From contig CAJPVJ010000009.1 of assembly GCA_905397405.1 (NCBI GenBank), positions 1-64,000 of the forward strand: a stretch of DNA of 64,000 nucleotides. Direction: 5' to 3'. This stretch comes from Oppiella nova (taxonomy: Eukaryota; Arthropoda; Arachnida; Sarcoptiformes; Oppiidae). This document shows positions 1 to 9,031 of the stretch, one piece after another (the stretch's first letter is position 1; each line of letters opens with the position of its first letter). Both the position numbers and the translations under genes were made by a program. The notes beneath the pieces are model-generated. The model was not told where the DNA came from, did not search any database, and was given only the letters and a program-made list of their open reading frames with translations.

Positions 1-78
1 AGGGGCTTGGGTAAATTTTTTATTTCTTTATACTTCATTGAGATGAGCCTTGCTTGGGGTAATAAAATTGTTCGATAA

Positions 79-138
79 AATGAACGATCATTTGTTATAA
101 TAGTTTTATTGTTGTTTTTCGTCAAATTGAACGATCGT
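79..138 (+). promoter_or_regulatory. Promoter with repeated candidate operator of the XRE-cupin gene
   Basis: The 11-mer TGAACGATCRT occurs twice in the same orientation, at 81-91 and 128-138, 47 bp apart. A perfect TATAAT at 96-101 lies between the copies. A further GTTC half-site at about 70-73 faces the first copy. The arrangement fits autoregulation by the downstream HTH protein. The repeats are visible; their role as operators is inference. A GGAAGGG ribosome binding site at 145-151 serves the start at 155. Confidence 0.45.
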
Positions 139-154
139 ATTTTTTGGAAGGGTA

Positions 155-703
155 ATGTCTATACCAATTGAAATCATTGCAAATAATCTGCAAAAAGAAA
201 GAAAAAGTGCTGCATTATCTTTGGGAGAAGTTGCTCGACGTGCAGGCATTGCGAAATCCACACTTTCACAACTTGAATCTGGGCAGGGCAATCCGAGTCT
301 AGAAACTTTATGGGCACTTTGCGTGGCTTTAAATATTCCTTTTGCCAAACTTATGGAAGCACAAGCTCAAGCCACACAAGTGATTCGTTATGGCGAAGGT
401 GCTTCAGTTGTTTCTGAAATATCAAATTATCAGGCTGTTTTGTTGGCGACATGCCCACCCAATGCACGACGAGATGTGTATATGCTTACAACTCAACCGG
501 GTGAGCCGCGTTGCAGTAAACCACATCCTATTGGCAGTGTGGAGCATATTATTATCATGCAGGGCTCTGCCAAAGTCGGTTTATTAGACAGTGCTGAGTT
601 GCTTCAAGCAGGGGACTATATTTCCTATCCAGCAGATCAAGCGCATATTTTTGAAGCACTGGAGCAAGACACACGTGCAATTTTGATTTCAGAGCAGAGA
701 TAA
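155..703 (+). CDS. XRE-family transcriptional regulator with C-terminal cupin domain
   Basis: A 182-aa protein. Residues 1-70 form a helix-turn-helix of the XRE/Cro type (LGEVARRAGIAKSTLSQLE, then a GNPSLETLW turn), typical of the HTH_3 family. The C-terminal half, about 105-180, is a small cupin barrel (PHPIGSVEHIIIMQGSAKV, then AGDYISYPADQAHIFEA). In such regulators the cupin usually senses a small metabolite; the ligand cannot be read from sequence. A strong Shine-Dalgarno sequence precedes the ATG, and direct repeats in the promoter suggest autoregulation. The gene is followed by pyrF in the same direction after about 100 bp. Family call is firm, target genes unknown. Confidence 0.85.
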   Translation: MSIPIEIIANNLQKERKSAALSLGEVARRAGIAKSTLSQLESGQGNPSLETLWALCVALNIPFAKLMEAQAQATQVIRYGEGASVVSEISNYQAVLLATCPPNARRDVYMLTTQPGEPRCSKPHPIGSVEHIIIMQGSAKVGLLDSAELLQAGDYISYPADQAHIFEALEQDTRAILISEQR

Positions 704-821
704 ATCATAAGCAAGATGTAAGAATAGTTGATTGTTTTGTGATGAAGTCGATTTTCTGGCTTTGTACATGGCGTGAATCACTTTATAATGAGCGCAAATT
801 TATGTGATGGAACTGAGATTC

Positions 822-1502
822 GTGAGTATTATTGTTGCCTTAGATGCAAAAAGCCAATATGACGCCCTAGCAATTGCTGATCAGCTTGACCCATCACTAT
901 GTCGTTTAAAAGTCGGTAAAGAACTATTTACCCATGAAGGCCCTCTGGTTGTGAAAGCACTACATGATAAGGGCTTTGAAGTATTCCTCGATTTAAAATT
1001 TCATGATATTCCGAACACAACTGCGCAGGCAGTTTGTGCTGCGGCCGATTTGGGCGTATGGATGGTCAATGTCCATGCCTCAGGTGGGCGTAGAATGATG
1101 GAAACTTGTGTAGAACGCTTAAAAGCAGGTAACTATAAAACTCAATTGATTGCGGTTACTGTACTTACTTCAATGGAACGTGAAGACTTGCGTGATATTG
1201 GTTTAGACATAGAGCCATTTGAACAAGTGAAACGTCTGGCTAAATTGACGCAACAGAGTGGTTTGGATGGCGTGGTATGCTCGGCTCAGGAAGCCAAAAT
1301 GTTACGTCAGGATTTGGGTGCTGAATTTGCTTTGGTAACACCAGGGATTCGTCCAGCTGGTGCAAATGCAGATGATCAAAAGCGTATTGTAACGCCTAAG
1401 CAGGCCATGCTTGACGGTTCTACTCATTTAGTGATTGGTCGTCCAATTACTCAATCTGAACATCCAAGTAAAACCCTGCAAGATATTTTAGCGACTCTAT
1501 AA
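822..1502 (+). CDS. pyrF: Orotidine 5'-phosphate decarboxylase
   Basis: Catalyses the last step of UMP synthesis, OMP to UMP plus CO2, in the cytoplasm. The catalytic [10 protein letters not shown] motif lies at about residues 57-66, and the C-terminal phosphate-binding segment LVIGRPITQ is present. I chose the GTG at 822 (protein [14 protein letters not shown]), giving 226 aa, because homologues begin at this point. An upstream in-frame GTG (804) and ATG (807) would add six residues that do not look conserved. It stands alone between the XRE regulator and the convergent LysO-type gene. A weak hairpin follows the stop. Confidence 0.95.
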   Translation: MSIIVALDAKSQYDALAIADQLDPSLCRLKVGKELFTHEGPLVVKALHDKGFEVFLDLKFHDIPNTTAQAVCAAADLGVWMVNVHASGGRRMMETCVERLKAGNYKTQLIAVTVLTSMEREDLRDIGLDIEPFEQVKRLAKLTQQSGLDGVVCSAQEAKMLRQDLGAEFALVTPGIRPAGANADDQKRIVTPKQAMLDGSTHLVIGRPITQSEHPSKTLQDILATL

Positions 1503-1508
1503 AAACAA

Positions 1509-1536
1509 ACCCTCTTTTTCAGTTGATCAAGAGGGT
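1509..1536 (+). terminator. Weak hairpin after pyrF
   Basis: ACCCTCTT at 1509-1516 pairs with AAGAGGGT at 1529-1536 across a 12-nt loop. The following tract (GATTTCTTTG) is only moderately T-rich, so it may be an inefficient terminator. Confidence 0.4.
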
Positions 1537-1696
1537 GATTTCTTTGATTTATATAATAAAAATTGCTGTGTATACACTGTAGTGTGCCTGCGTTACTAGG
1601 TCTTTTTTCAGAAGTTTAAAAAACTTTTTATTCCAGTGATTCTATTGATCAGTATTGCTATCTCGTCAGATAAAGTACGATATTCTGCGCTTAATT

Positions 1697-2605
1697 TTAA
1701 AGTGCAGCCAGAACACTTACCGCAATTGGCGCCAATACCGACAGAACAAAACCACTGACCATTGCATGTGGAATATAATCATTGCCGCAAGCTTGTTTCA
1801 CCATAGGTAAGGTGACATCCATTGCGGTTGCACCAGCAGAAGAAATTGCTGAACGTGGATAACGCCATCCAATCATATACATAAATAAAATGGCAAAAAT
1901 CTCCCTAAATAAATCGTTCATTAACGCAATACTTCCCAGATGGGCATTCTTTAATTCAGTCACCACAATCCCTGTCATCGAATAGAAGCCGTAACCTTGC
2001 GATAACATGATTAAATCTTTCATACTGATGTCTTGAATCAAGAAAAATGCCGCAACAGCACCCAATAGTGAGCCAATCACGCAGGCAATCGGTACCAGCA
2101 TAATTTTCCAGTTTAACCAAGAACGATCCAGTGGCGAGTAAGCCAGATCCAAGCCGATCAGTAACATGTAAACTAAAAGTAAATTCCATGTGCTGACATG
2201 CAGTGGAACATGGAAAAGGTGGGCCAACTCTGCTAAGCCATAACCTACAGCCAGTGCAATAAATGCATAGCTGATGTTGAGTAATGAACCCATCAATAAT
2301 TCAGCAGAAACTTTACCTTGTGATGGTTTGTAGCCAATCGCTGTAAATACTAGATAACAACAAAAAAATGCACCTATTGATGTGGTGAATGCAATTGTGA
2401 TTGAACTGGTGAGAATCTGTGCAGGGCTGGCAATATTATGAATTGTTTGAGAAAACTCCATTGCAATCGCAATTAAAAGAATATAGGTAAAATAAGGCAG
2501 TATTTTAAAAGCTATTTTTTCAATGGATTGTGGAATTCTGCGGGCTAAAATAAACCCTAAGCATAAGCAAAATAAAAGTTGGAAAATAAGCCAAAGTGAT
2601 TGCAT
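1697..2605 (-). CDS. LysO-family (DUF340) lysine exporter-like membrane protein
   Basis: A 302-aa, very hydrophobic protein with about eight to ten predicted membrane segments, matching the length of E. coli LysO/YbjE (about 300 aa). Family features seen are the N-terminal LGFILARRIPQSIEKIAFKI segment and the C-terminal TAMDVTLPMVKQACG stretch, which carries acidic residues inside a hydrophobic region as in DUF340 proteins. LysO exports L-lysine and toxic analogues across the inner membrane. Substrate here is inferred from family only. The gene stands alone; the region between it and pyrF (1503-1696) holds no other gene. Confidence 0.8.
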   Translation of the reverse strand: MQSLWLIFQLLFCLCLGFILARRIPQSIEKIAFKILPYFTYILLIAIAMEFSQTIHNIASPAQILTSSITIAFTTSIGAFFCCYLVFTAIGYKPSQGKVSAELLMGSLLNISYAFIALAVGYGLAELAHLFHVPLHVSTWNLLLVYMLLIGLDLAYSPLDRSWLNWKIMLVPIACVIGSLLGAVAAFFLIQDISMKDLIMLSQGYGFYSMTGIVVTELKNAHLGSIALMNDLFREIFAILFMYMIGWRYPRSAISSAGATAMDVTLPMVKQACGNDYIPHAMVSGFVLSVLAPIAVSVLAAL

Positions 2606-2692
2606 GAAAAATAGATAGGCAATGGATACCTATCTATTATAGTCGAAGCGCAGAAAAGCGGTTGAAAATTTATAGAAGAATATCAAGCAAGT

Positions 2693-4216
2693 TTATGCAG
2701 CTTTTGACTTTTGCTTGGCACTTTGCTCACGGCCTAATAAGCGAAAATCTGCTGGGTTTACTTTGCGGGTGTTGAGCCAAAATTTCCAGGTATAGGTTGG
2801 CCATAATGCAAAATTTTTACCGCCATCTTGTTGGTACCAACTGACACAGCCTGATTGCCATACCGTGCCTGCAAGCTGTTGCTGTACATTTTCATTAAAT
2901 TGATCTTGTACTTCAGCTTTTACCGTCACTGCTTGCGTCTGTGTTTTTGCAACCATTTGAATCAATTGCAAAATATAATTCACTTGAGATTCAATCATGA
3001 AAATTACAGAGTTATGACCCAGTACGGTATTTGGACCAAGCAATTGAAATAGATTAGGAAAGCCTTTGGTGCTGATCCCATAAAAACTTTCTGCACCGTC
3101 TTTCCATGCTGTTTTTAATTCAACGCCGTGTTCACCATAGCAATCAAATGATTTTAAATAGATGCGTGGGTCTGTAATAAAACCAGTACCATAAATTAAA
3201 CAATCAATTTGACGTTCTTTGCCATCCTTAGTGATGATGCTATTTTCTGTAATTTCCTGAATTCCATCGGTGATTAATTCAACATTTTTACAATTAAATG
3301 TTGGAAAGTATTTGTTGGAAATCAGGATGCGTTTACAGCCCATAATATAGTCAGGGGTCAGTTTTTTGGCGATTTCTTTGTCTTTGACTTGGAATTTTAT
3401 ATAAGCTTCAGCAAGTTTCTGACCATATTTCATGATTTGTGGTTTTACAATGGGGACGACACGTGATTCATTTGACCAGTACAAGCGAGCACGGTGTAAT
3501 TTTCTAAACCATTCAAAGCGACTAAATAGTTTTTTATCAAGCGCGTTATAAGCGCGTTCATCACGAGGAATCACCCAAGCAGGGGTTCTTTGAAATACAT
3601 AAAGATTTTGAACTTTTGCAGCAATTTCAGGAATATATTGAATTGCACTACCACCAGTACCAATGGATGCTACATTTTTTTGATTTAAATTATAGTTATG
3701 CTTCCAGTGAGAAGAATGGAAAACCTCACCTTTGAATTTTTCAATCCCTTTAATTTTAGGAATCTGTGGTACATGCAATGGTCCTGATGCAAAAATAACA
3801 AATTGAGCCTCAATTTTTTGTCCACTTTTTAGTGTTAAATGCCAATTGAAATTGTGCTCATCATAACGTGTAGACACCACTTCTTGATTAAATTGGATGT
3901 ATTTCTTTAAATTGAATTGCTGAATTAAATCTTGAATATAGTCAAAAATCTCAGGCGCTTCGGCATAACGTTTTGACCAATCTGTTTTTGGTGCAAATGA
4001 AAGCGAGTACATATGTGATTGAACATCACAAGCCGCACCTGGGTACTGGTTCTCACGCCATGTACCACCAACATCATCTGCTTTTTCTAAAATGATAAAA
4101 TCATGAATATTGGCTTGCAATAGGCGGATTGCCATGGCTAAACCACCAAATCCAGATCCAATAATTGCAACTTGCGTAGATTGGGTTTTTGCTTCAGTCG
4201 TAGGGGCTGTACTCAT
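2693..4216 (-). CDS. Flavin-containing Baeyer-Villiger-type monooxygenase
   Basis: A 507-aa FAD/NADPH monooxygenase. The N-terminal Rossmann motif GSGFGGLAMAIRL binds FAD, and a second one, GTGGSAIQYIPEI, binds NADPH. Just before the second lies FKGEVFHSSHW, which fits the Baeyer-Villiger fingerprint FxGxxxHxxxW exactly. Such enzymes insert oxygen beside a ketone to give an ester or lactone, or oxidise soft nucleophiles. I chose the internal ATG at 4216 (MSTAPTTEAKTQ) because the 26 residues upstream of it are not FMO-like. It is divergent from an AraC-type activator 154 bp away, which probably controls it. The substrate cannot be told; the protein is not AlmA-like at its N-terminus. Confidence 0.88.
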   Translation of the reverse strand: MSTAPTTEAKTQSTQVAIIGSGFGGLAMAIRLLQANIHDFIILEKADDVGGTWRENQYPGAACDVQSHMYSLSFAPKTDWSKRYAEAPEIFDYIQDLIQQFNLKKYIQFNQEVVSTRYDEHNFNWHLTLKSGQKIEAQFVIFASGPLHVPQIPKIKGIEKFKGEVFHSSHWKHNYNLNQKNVASIGTGGSAIQYIPEIAAKVQNLYVFQRTPAWVIPRDERAYNALDKKLFSRFEWFRKLHRARLYWSNESRVVPIVKPQIMKYGQKLAEAYIKFQVKDKEIAKKLTPDYIMGCKRILISNKYFPTFNCKNVELITDGIQEITENSIITKDGKERQIDCLIYGTGFITDPRIYLKSFDCYGEHGVELKTAWKDGAESFYGISTKGFPNLFQLLGPNTVLGHNSVIFMIESQVNYILQLIQMVAKTQTQAVTVKAEVQDQFNENVQQQLAGTVWQSGCVSWYQQDGGKNFALWPTYTWKFWLNTRKVNPADFRLLGREQSAKQKSKAA

Positions 4217-4370
4217 TTTTGTTCGCTCTGACTTTTCCAGTTTTGCATAGAATATCGGAAATGCAGCGCTTGAAATATGATTGCACTGACACAAAAATTG
4301 ATATATTCGGCAATTTGCAAAAAACCATCTTTGTAGTACAAAGTTTGGGTAGAAATCAAATGATGATCCA

Positions 4371-5381
4371 ATGAAACGCTCGATTCTCGGTTTAATGTAT
4401 TTAATTCATGGTATGCGTAATGCTGGAATCGATGTAGATTCACGACTTGCTAGTATTGGGATCAAAGCAGATGCACTTGATCCCAGTTCAATCATTCATC
4501 CCAGCTTAGAGTGGGATATACAAAAAGTGATTGGGCAGGGTGTGCAGCCAGAAACAGGTTTGTTTATCGGTCAACATTATTCTTTGGCGGGTTATGGTCC
4601 GTTACTCATGCTCTTGGTGACATGTAGTAATGTTGGTGATGCGATTCAAAATGGTGTGCATTATCAGGGTTTAACCTATTTATACGGTGTCTTAGGGCTT
4701 GAGAAAGGCGATCATCAAGTCGCATTAACCTACAAGCCTGTAGACTTAGAAACAGAAATGGGTTTGTTGAGAGCGCAATGTGAAATCTCTGGAACTTATA
4801 AATTTCTGGATGATATTTATAAAATGATGGGACTTACAGCGCCCAGCGTGAGAATCGAGTTACCCTTTCAGCAGCCTCAGGATTTAAGTGTATTAAAGCA
4901 ATATCATGATTATTATGGTTCAGATTTACATTTTAATTGTGAAAAAGCCGCTTTTTGGATCAATGAAGATGTGATGCAACTGCCGATTCCATCCGCAGAT
5001 CCGATTACACATCGGGTTTACGAAGCCAAGTGTATTGCTGAAATTGAGCGATTAAATGCCGAAGAACAGAAAATTGCGCCGTTGATTCAACGGGTAAATG
5101 ATTATTTGGAATTACAGCAAGGGATTATTCCGTCGATGGCTGAAGTTGCACAGGCGTTGAATGTGCCTGAAAGAACCTTGCGCCACCAGTTGCAGCAATT
5201 AAATACCAGTTATAAACAAATTCGGGAACAGTTGATTAAACACAAAGCTTTACGATTGATTGAATATAAGGAATATTCAATTGAGGTGATTGCGGAATTA
5301 CTCGGCTACTCAGAACCCGCTGCATTTAATCATGCTTTTAAACGTTGGTTTGGGCAAAGCCCGCGTCAATATGGTAAATAA
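4371..5381 (+). CDS. AraC-family transcriptional regulator
   Basis: A 336-aa regulator. Residues about 20-200 match the arabinose-binding-like domain found in OruR/ArgR-type AraC proteins (PF12625 type). The C-terminal 90 residues hold the two-helix-turn-helix AraC domain (MAEVAQALNVPERTLRHQL, then IEVIAELLGYSEPAAFNHAF and the family signature FKRWFGQSPRQY). It is transcribed away from the Baeyer-Villiger monooxygenase gene, the usual arrangement for a regulator and its single target operon. The inducer is unknown. Family call is firm; the target is inferred from position. Confidence 0.88.
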   Translation: MKRSILGLMYLIHGMRNAGIDVDSRLASIGIKADALDPSSIIHPSLEWDIQKVIGQGVQPETGLFIGQHYSLAGYGPLLMLLVTCSNVGDAIQNGVHYQGLTYLYGVLGLEKGDHQVALTYKPVDLETEMGLLRAQCEISGTYKFLDDIYKMMGLTAPSVRIELPFQQPQDLSVLKQYHDYYGSDLHFNCEKAAFWINEDVMQLPIPSADPITHRVYEAKCIAEIERLNAEEQKIAPLIQRVNDYLELQQGIIPSMAEVAQALNVPERTLRHQLQQLNTSYKQIREQLIKHKALRLIEYKEYSIEVIAELLGYSEPAAFNHAFKRWFGQSPRQYGK

Positions 5382-5489
5382 ACAGGTAGTGCTGATATGA
5401 GATATAGAGTTAGAATTATCCCAAAGTTTTATTTATCAAAAATGAATATTCGATATACTTCCTTTAGCCTTTAAAAGTAACAAAATGAT

Positions 5490-6638
5490 ATGTTAGATCA
5501 GAATACAACTTCAACAGCATTTACTCCCGTATCACCCGCTGAGCGTTATGCAAAAGCATTGTCATCTGGACAGTTTTTACCAGATGATGCTCAGGCTCAA
5601 GCAGTACATGAGTTGGAGCGGGTATGGCAAGAATTGATCAATCGTTATAAAGCATCGAAAAAAGCTTTTCGTCGTTTCCGCCGTCAAACTGCACCGAGAG
5701 GTGTATATATGTGGGGTGGTGTAGGGCGTGGAAAGACATGGCTCATGGATCAATTTTACGATTCGATTCCTTTTCGCCGTAAAACCCGTATGCATTTCCA
5801 TCACTTTATGCAATTTGTGCATAAAGAGTTAAACAAGCTTTCTGGACAGCGTAATCCTTTAGATATCGTTGCAGATCAAATTTATAAAGAAGCTGTGGTG
5901 ATTTGTTTTGATGAGTTCTTTGTATCGAATGTAACCGATGCAATGATTCTCAGTGATTTATTCCAAAAATTATTTACCCGTGGCATTACCTTGATTGCCA
6001 CATCAAATATTGCCCCAGATGGTTTATATAAAAATGGAATCCATCGTGATCGTTTTATTCCAACGATTGAAATGGTAAAAAAACATTGTGTGGTATTGAA
6101 TGTTGATGCGGGTGTTGACTATCGTTTACGGGTATTAAAACAAGCGCAATTGTTTAAATCGCCACTGACAGATGACAATAAAGTCTGGATGGCAAAGCGT
6201 TTTAATGCATTAACCACATCGCAGACAGTGTCAGAAGAACCAATTACGATTAATAACCGTGTTGTTGAAACTTTGGGCCATACAGAAGATGTATTGTGGT
6301 GTGAGTTTAGAGAACTCTGTATGAAACCGCGTAGTCCATCAGACTTTATTGAAATTGCCAATATCTATAATACCGTTTTGGTGAGTAATGTTCCGCACTT
6401 AACTGATTTGCTGTCAGAAGGTACACGTCGTTTTATTTATCTGGTAGATGAGTTTTATGACCGTGGAGTAAAGCTGTTACTAACATCTCAAGACTCGATT
6501 ATTGAGATTTATGACGGAGAGAAGCTGGCTTTCGAAATTGAACGTACACGTTCTCGTTTACTCGAAATGCAATCAGATGAATATTTACAGTCAGAGCATC
6601 GTTTGATTAAAGGCAATAGTGAGTTAGAAGTAGAATAA
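5490..6638 (+). CDS. zapE: Cell division ATPase ZapE (AFG1-like)
   Basis: A 382-aa AAA+-like P-loop ATPase. Walker A is GGVGRGKTWLMDQFY (about residue 75) and Walker B is VVICFDEFFV, followed by the AFG1 signature DAMILSDLFQ. C-terminal IYLVDEFYDRGVKLL is also characteristic. In E. coli ZapE associates with the Z ring late in constriction and under low oxygen or heat stress. Length agrees with the family (about 370 aa). The ribosome binding site before the ATG at 5490 is weak. It is a single-gene unit ended by a strong bidirectional terminator. Confidence 0.93.
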   Translation: MLDQNTTSTAFTPVSPAERYAKALSSGQFLPDDAQAQAVHELERVWQELINRYKASKKAFRRFRRQTAPRGVYMWGGVGRGKTWLMDQFYDSIPFRRKTRMHFHHFMQFVHKELNKLSGQRNPLDIVADQIYKEAVVICFDEFFVSNVTDAMILSDLFQKLFTRGITLIATSNIAPDGLYKNGIHRDRFIPTIEMVKKHCVVLNVDAGVDYRLRVLKQAQLFKSPLTDDNKVWMAKRFNALTTSQTVSEEPITINNRVVETLGHTEDVLWCEFRELCMKPRSPSDFIEIANIYNTVLVSNVPHLTDLLSEGTRRFIYLVDEFYDRGVKLLLTSQDSIIEIYDGEKLAFEIERTRSRLLEMQSDEYLQSEHRLIKGNSELEVE

Positions 6639-6656
6639 TCATCCTTAGAAAGATGT

Positions 6657-6695
6657 AAAAAAAGCGATCTTATCATTGATAAGATCGCTTTTTTT
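6657..6695. terminator. Strong bidirectional terminator between zapE and ktrB
   Basis: A perfect 18-bp stem with a 3-nt loop: arms 6657-6674 and 6678-6695, core GCGATCTTATC, flanked by A7 on one side and T7 on the other. It can end transcription from both convergent genes. Confidence 0.9.
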
Positions 6696-6789
6696 ATGAG
6701 GGGGATACTGTCATCAGTATGCATTAAGATTAAACAAACTTATAAAACCAAAGCTGTTTTAGTTGTATTCGCTTGATGACTAAAAACAA

Positions 6790-8142
6790 TTAACCCACCT
6801 GAATTTCAGTATTTGGGTGACGAACACGACTTTTATTCGGTGTAGCAATCAAATAAGCCAGTGTTAGTGGTCCTAAGCGTCCAGCAAACATTAGACAAAT
6901 TAAAGCGATTTGGCTGCCAGCATGTAAATTTTCAGTGATTCCGCGTGATAAGCCGACAGTACAAGCCGCAGAAACGGCTTCAAATAATAAGTCTAAAAAC
7001 TTTTTATCAGGCTCAAGGATCAGTAGGGTAAAAAAGCCAATCAGGATCAGCAGTGAAGTAATTGAAATGACCGCCATTGCCTTAAAGGTCGCTTGATGAG
7101 AAACAGAATGCCCAAAAATGGTAATTTCATCTGAACGTTTTAAGAAAGTAATGACACTTAAAATCATGATAATAAATGTGCCAACTTTAATTCCACCAGC
7201 GGTACTTAAAGAACCGCCACCAATAAACATCAATACCATGGTAATTAAGGTTGATGCATTGGTCATACTGCTGACTTCCAAGCTGTTAAAACCTGATGAA
7301 CGAGGTACGGTAGCATGGAACCACGCGTTTAAAGCTTGGTCACCAACAGACATTGGAGCCAATGTTAAAGGATTGGATGCTTCGATTGCCCAAATAACAA
7401 TAAAGGCAAAAAGGTTTAAGCCCGCAATTGTAGACAGAATTAACTTACTATTGGTGGAGAGTTTCTTCCAACGCTTGGCTCTTTTAATATCCATCAACAC
7501 AACAAAACCAATCCCACCGATGATATACAGCATACTGATGGTAAATGTCACCATATACTGGTCAGAGAAGCTCATTAAGCTATTGGGGAATAAAGAAAAC
7601 CCACCATTATTAAAAGCAGAAATACTATAAAAAAGCGCATAAAAAAATGCATGTTCAAGGTCATAGTGATGTGACCATGCCATGGTTAGAATCCCTGTAC
7701 CAATCGCTTCAAAGAACAAGGAGTAAAGAAAAACCCCTTTTACAGTAAAGGTCGCTTTGGCCAAACTGGTTTGACCAATGGTTTCTTGTGCCATGACTTG
7801 CTGCCGAATACCAACTTTTGAGGAAAGACTCAAAGCAGCTAAGATCGCAAATGTCATAAAACCTAAGCCACCGCATTGGATCAGTATCATCACCACAACT
7901 TGACCGAAGGTAGTTAAGGAGTCTCCAATATTAACGACAGACAGCCCAGTGATGGTTACAGCAGACGTGGCAGTAAACAGGGCCTCTAGCCATGTCAAAT
8001 TGCCTTGATTAGCAAAAGGAAGTTTAAGTAACAATGTTCCGATGATAATAAAGCTTAAAAAACCTAAAGCAAGTAAGCTCGGTGGGCTGAGATTAATACT
8101 ATTGTGTTTTTTGTTGATTAGTTCTTTTTTAGATAAACGCAT
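6790..8142 (-). CDS. ktrB: TrkH/KtrB-family potassium uptake channel subunit
   Basis: A 450-aa integral membrane protein with four repeated M1-P-M2 units. The four filter regions carry the conserved glycines: TITGLSV (about residue 66), FNNGGFSL, PRSSGFNSL and CTVGLSRG. It forms the K+ translocation pore in the inner membrane and works with a cytoplasmic RCK ring, here the product of the gene immediately upstream (8151-8801). The length, near 450 aa, is closer to KtrB than to the longer TrkH. The stop of the RCK gene is 8 bp before this ATG, so the pair is an operon. Confidence 0.92.
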   Translation of the reverse strand: MRLSKKELINKKHNSINLSPPSLLALGFLSFIIIGTLLLKLPFANQGNLTWLEALFTATSAVTITGLSVVNIGDSLTTFGQVVVMILIQCGGLGFMTFAILAALSLSSKVGIRQQVMAQETIGQTSLAKATFTVKGVFLYSLFFEAIGTGILTMAWSHHYDLEHAFFYALFYSISAFNNGGFSLFPNSLMSFSDQYMVTFTISMLYIIGGIGFVVLMDIKRAKRWKKLSTNSKLILSTIAGLNLFAFIVIWAIEASNPLTLAPMSVGDQALNAWFHATVPRSSGFNSLEVSSMTNASTLITMVLMFIGGGSLSTAGGIKVGTFIIMILSVITFLKRSDEITIFGHSVSHQATFKAMAVISITSLLILIGFFTLLILEPDKKFLDLLFEAVSAACTVGLSRGITENLHAGSQIALICLMFAGRLGPLTLAYLIATPNKSRVRHPNTEIQVG

Positions 8143-8150
8143 AGTTATGA

Positions 8151-8801
8151 CTATAAGAAACGAATCGAAAATTGTCTTAACATTTCTACAGGTCCTTCAA
8201 GGATTAAAATATCCTTTTCCTGTAAAATCGTCCCCGGTGCAATATCATACAGTACATGCGAGCCGCGTTGTAATAACAAGGTTGTAAGTTCGGGGGTATT
8301 TTCCATGACCGTTTGAAATTGTGCGCCTTGTAAATTTGCACCTATTTCAATTTTGACGATATAGCGATCATTATTTAACGCCATATAACGTCTCACCATT
8401 GGATAACTGAGTGATTGTGCAACACGAATCCCCATGTCTTCTTCAGGGTGAATGATTTTTGTAATGCCTAAATGAGACAAAATCATATGATGCGATTTAG
8501 ATTTGGCTTTTACAAAGATTTTTTCGATACCCAAATTTTTTAAATGCAGTACGCATAGAATACTGGCTTCAATATCTTCACCAATGGCAACCACTACGGC
8601 ATCACAATTTTTGATATTCAGTTCATCTAACACATGTTCATCGGTAGCATCTGCAATAACTGCATGACTGATTTTATCTGCAATGTTTTCTACATTTTTC
8701 TTTAATGTATCAATACCTATTACATCGTGATTTAAGTTGGTGAGTTCTAGTGCAACTGCTTCACCAAAACTGCCTAAACCGATGACAGCGAATTGCGCCA
8801 T
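8151..8801 (-). CDS. ktrA: TrkA/KtrA-family K+ channel regulatory subunit (RCK)
   Basis: A 216-aa cytoplasmic protein. The N-terminal RCK domain has a Rossmann nucleotide-binding motif GLGSFGEAVALELT (residues 7-20) and the expected acidic end of strand 2 (VIGID). The C-terminal RCK_C domain covers about 135-216. It binds ATP/ADP or NAD(H) and gates KtrB. TrkA of E. coli has twice this size with two such units, so the single-unit length supports Ktr. AAGGAC precedes the ATG. It is first in an operon with ktrB. Confidence 0.92.
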   Translation of the reverse strand: MAQFAVIGLGSFGEAVALELTNLNHDVIGIDTLKKNVENIADKISHAVIADATDEHVLDELNIKNCDAVVVAIGEDIEASILCVLHLKNLGIEKIFVKAKSKSHHMILSHLGITKIIHPEEDMGIRVAQSLSYPMVRRYMALNNDRYIVKIEIGANLQGAQFQTVMENTPELTTLLLQRGSHVLYDIAPGTILQEKDILILEGPVEMLRQFSIRFL

Positions 8802-8977
8802 TCTACAAAGTCCTTATCCCGACACTGATTTTGTGTTGGTATGATCATATTCAATTTTTATATATTTTATCTTTAAAGTATTGCAACGCCAATCTACAAA
8901 CTGAGAATAAAAAGCGATAAATGTAAATAAAACCAGATTTATGTCATAAAAACTTAAAATTGATCCGATATCATTGC

Positions 8978-8991
8978 TTTGAAATTTCAAA
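8978..8991. promoter_or_regulatory. Short palindrome before the 9-kb paralogue pair
   Basis: TTTGAAATTTCAAA is a perfect 14-bp palindrome 40 bp before the start at 9032. Possible operator; AT-rich palindromes of this size can occur by chance. Confidence 0.25.
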
Positions 8992-9031
8992 ATGCAAAGC
9001 CAAGATTGGGCTTTCGATCCAAGAATAAAAA

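Noticed and set aside
7118-7630. 170-aa open frame opposite ktrB
   Set aside because: It is antisense to a well-supported potassium channel gene, has no ribosome binding site worth noting and no family features; a shadow of the codon pattern.
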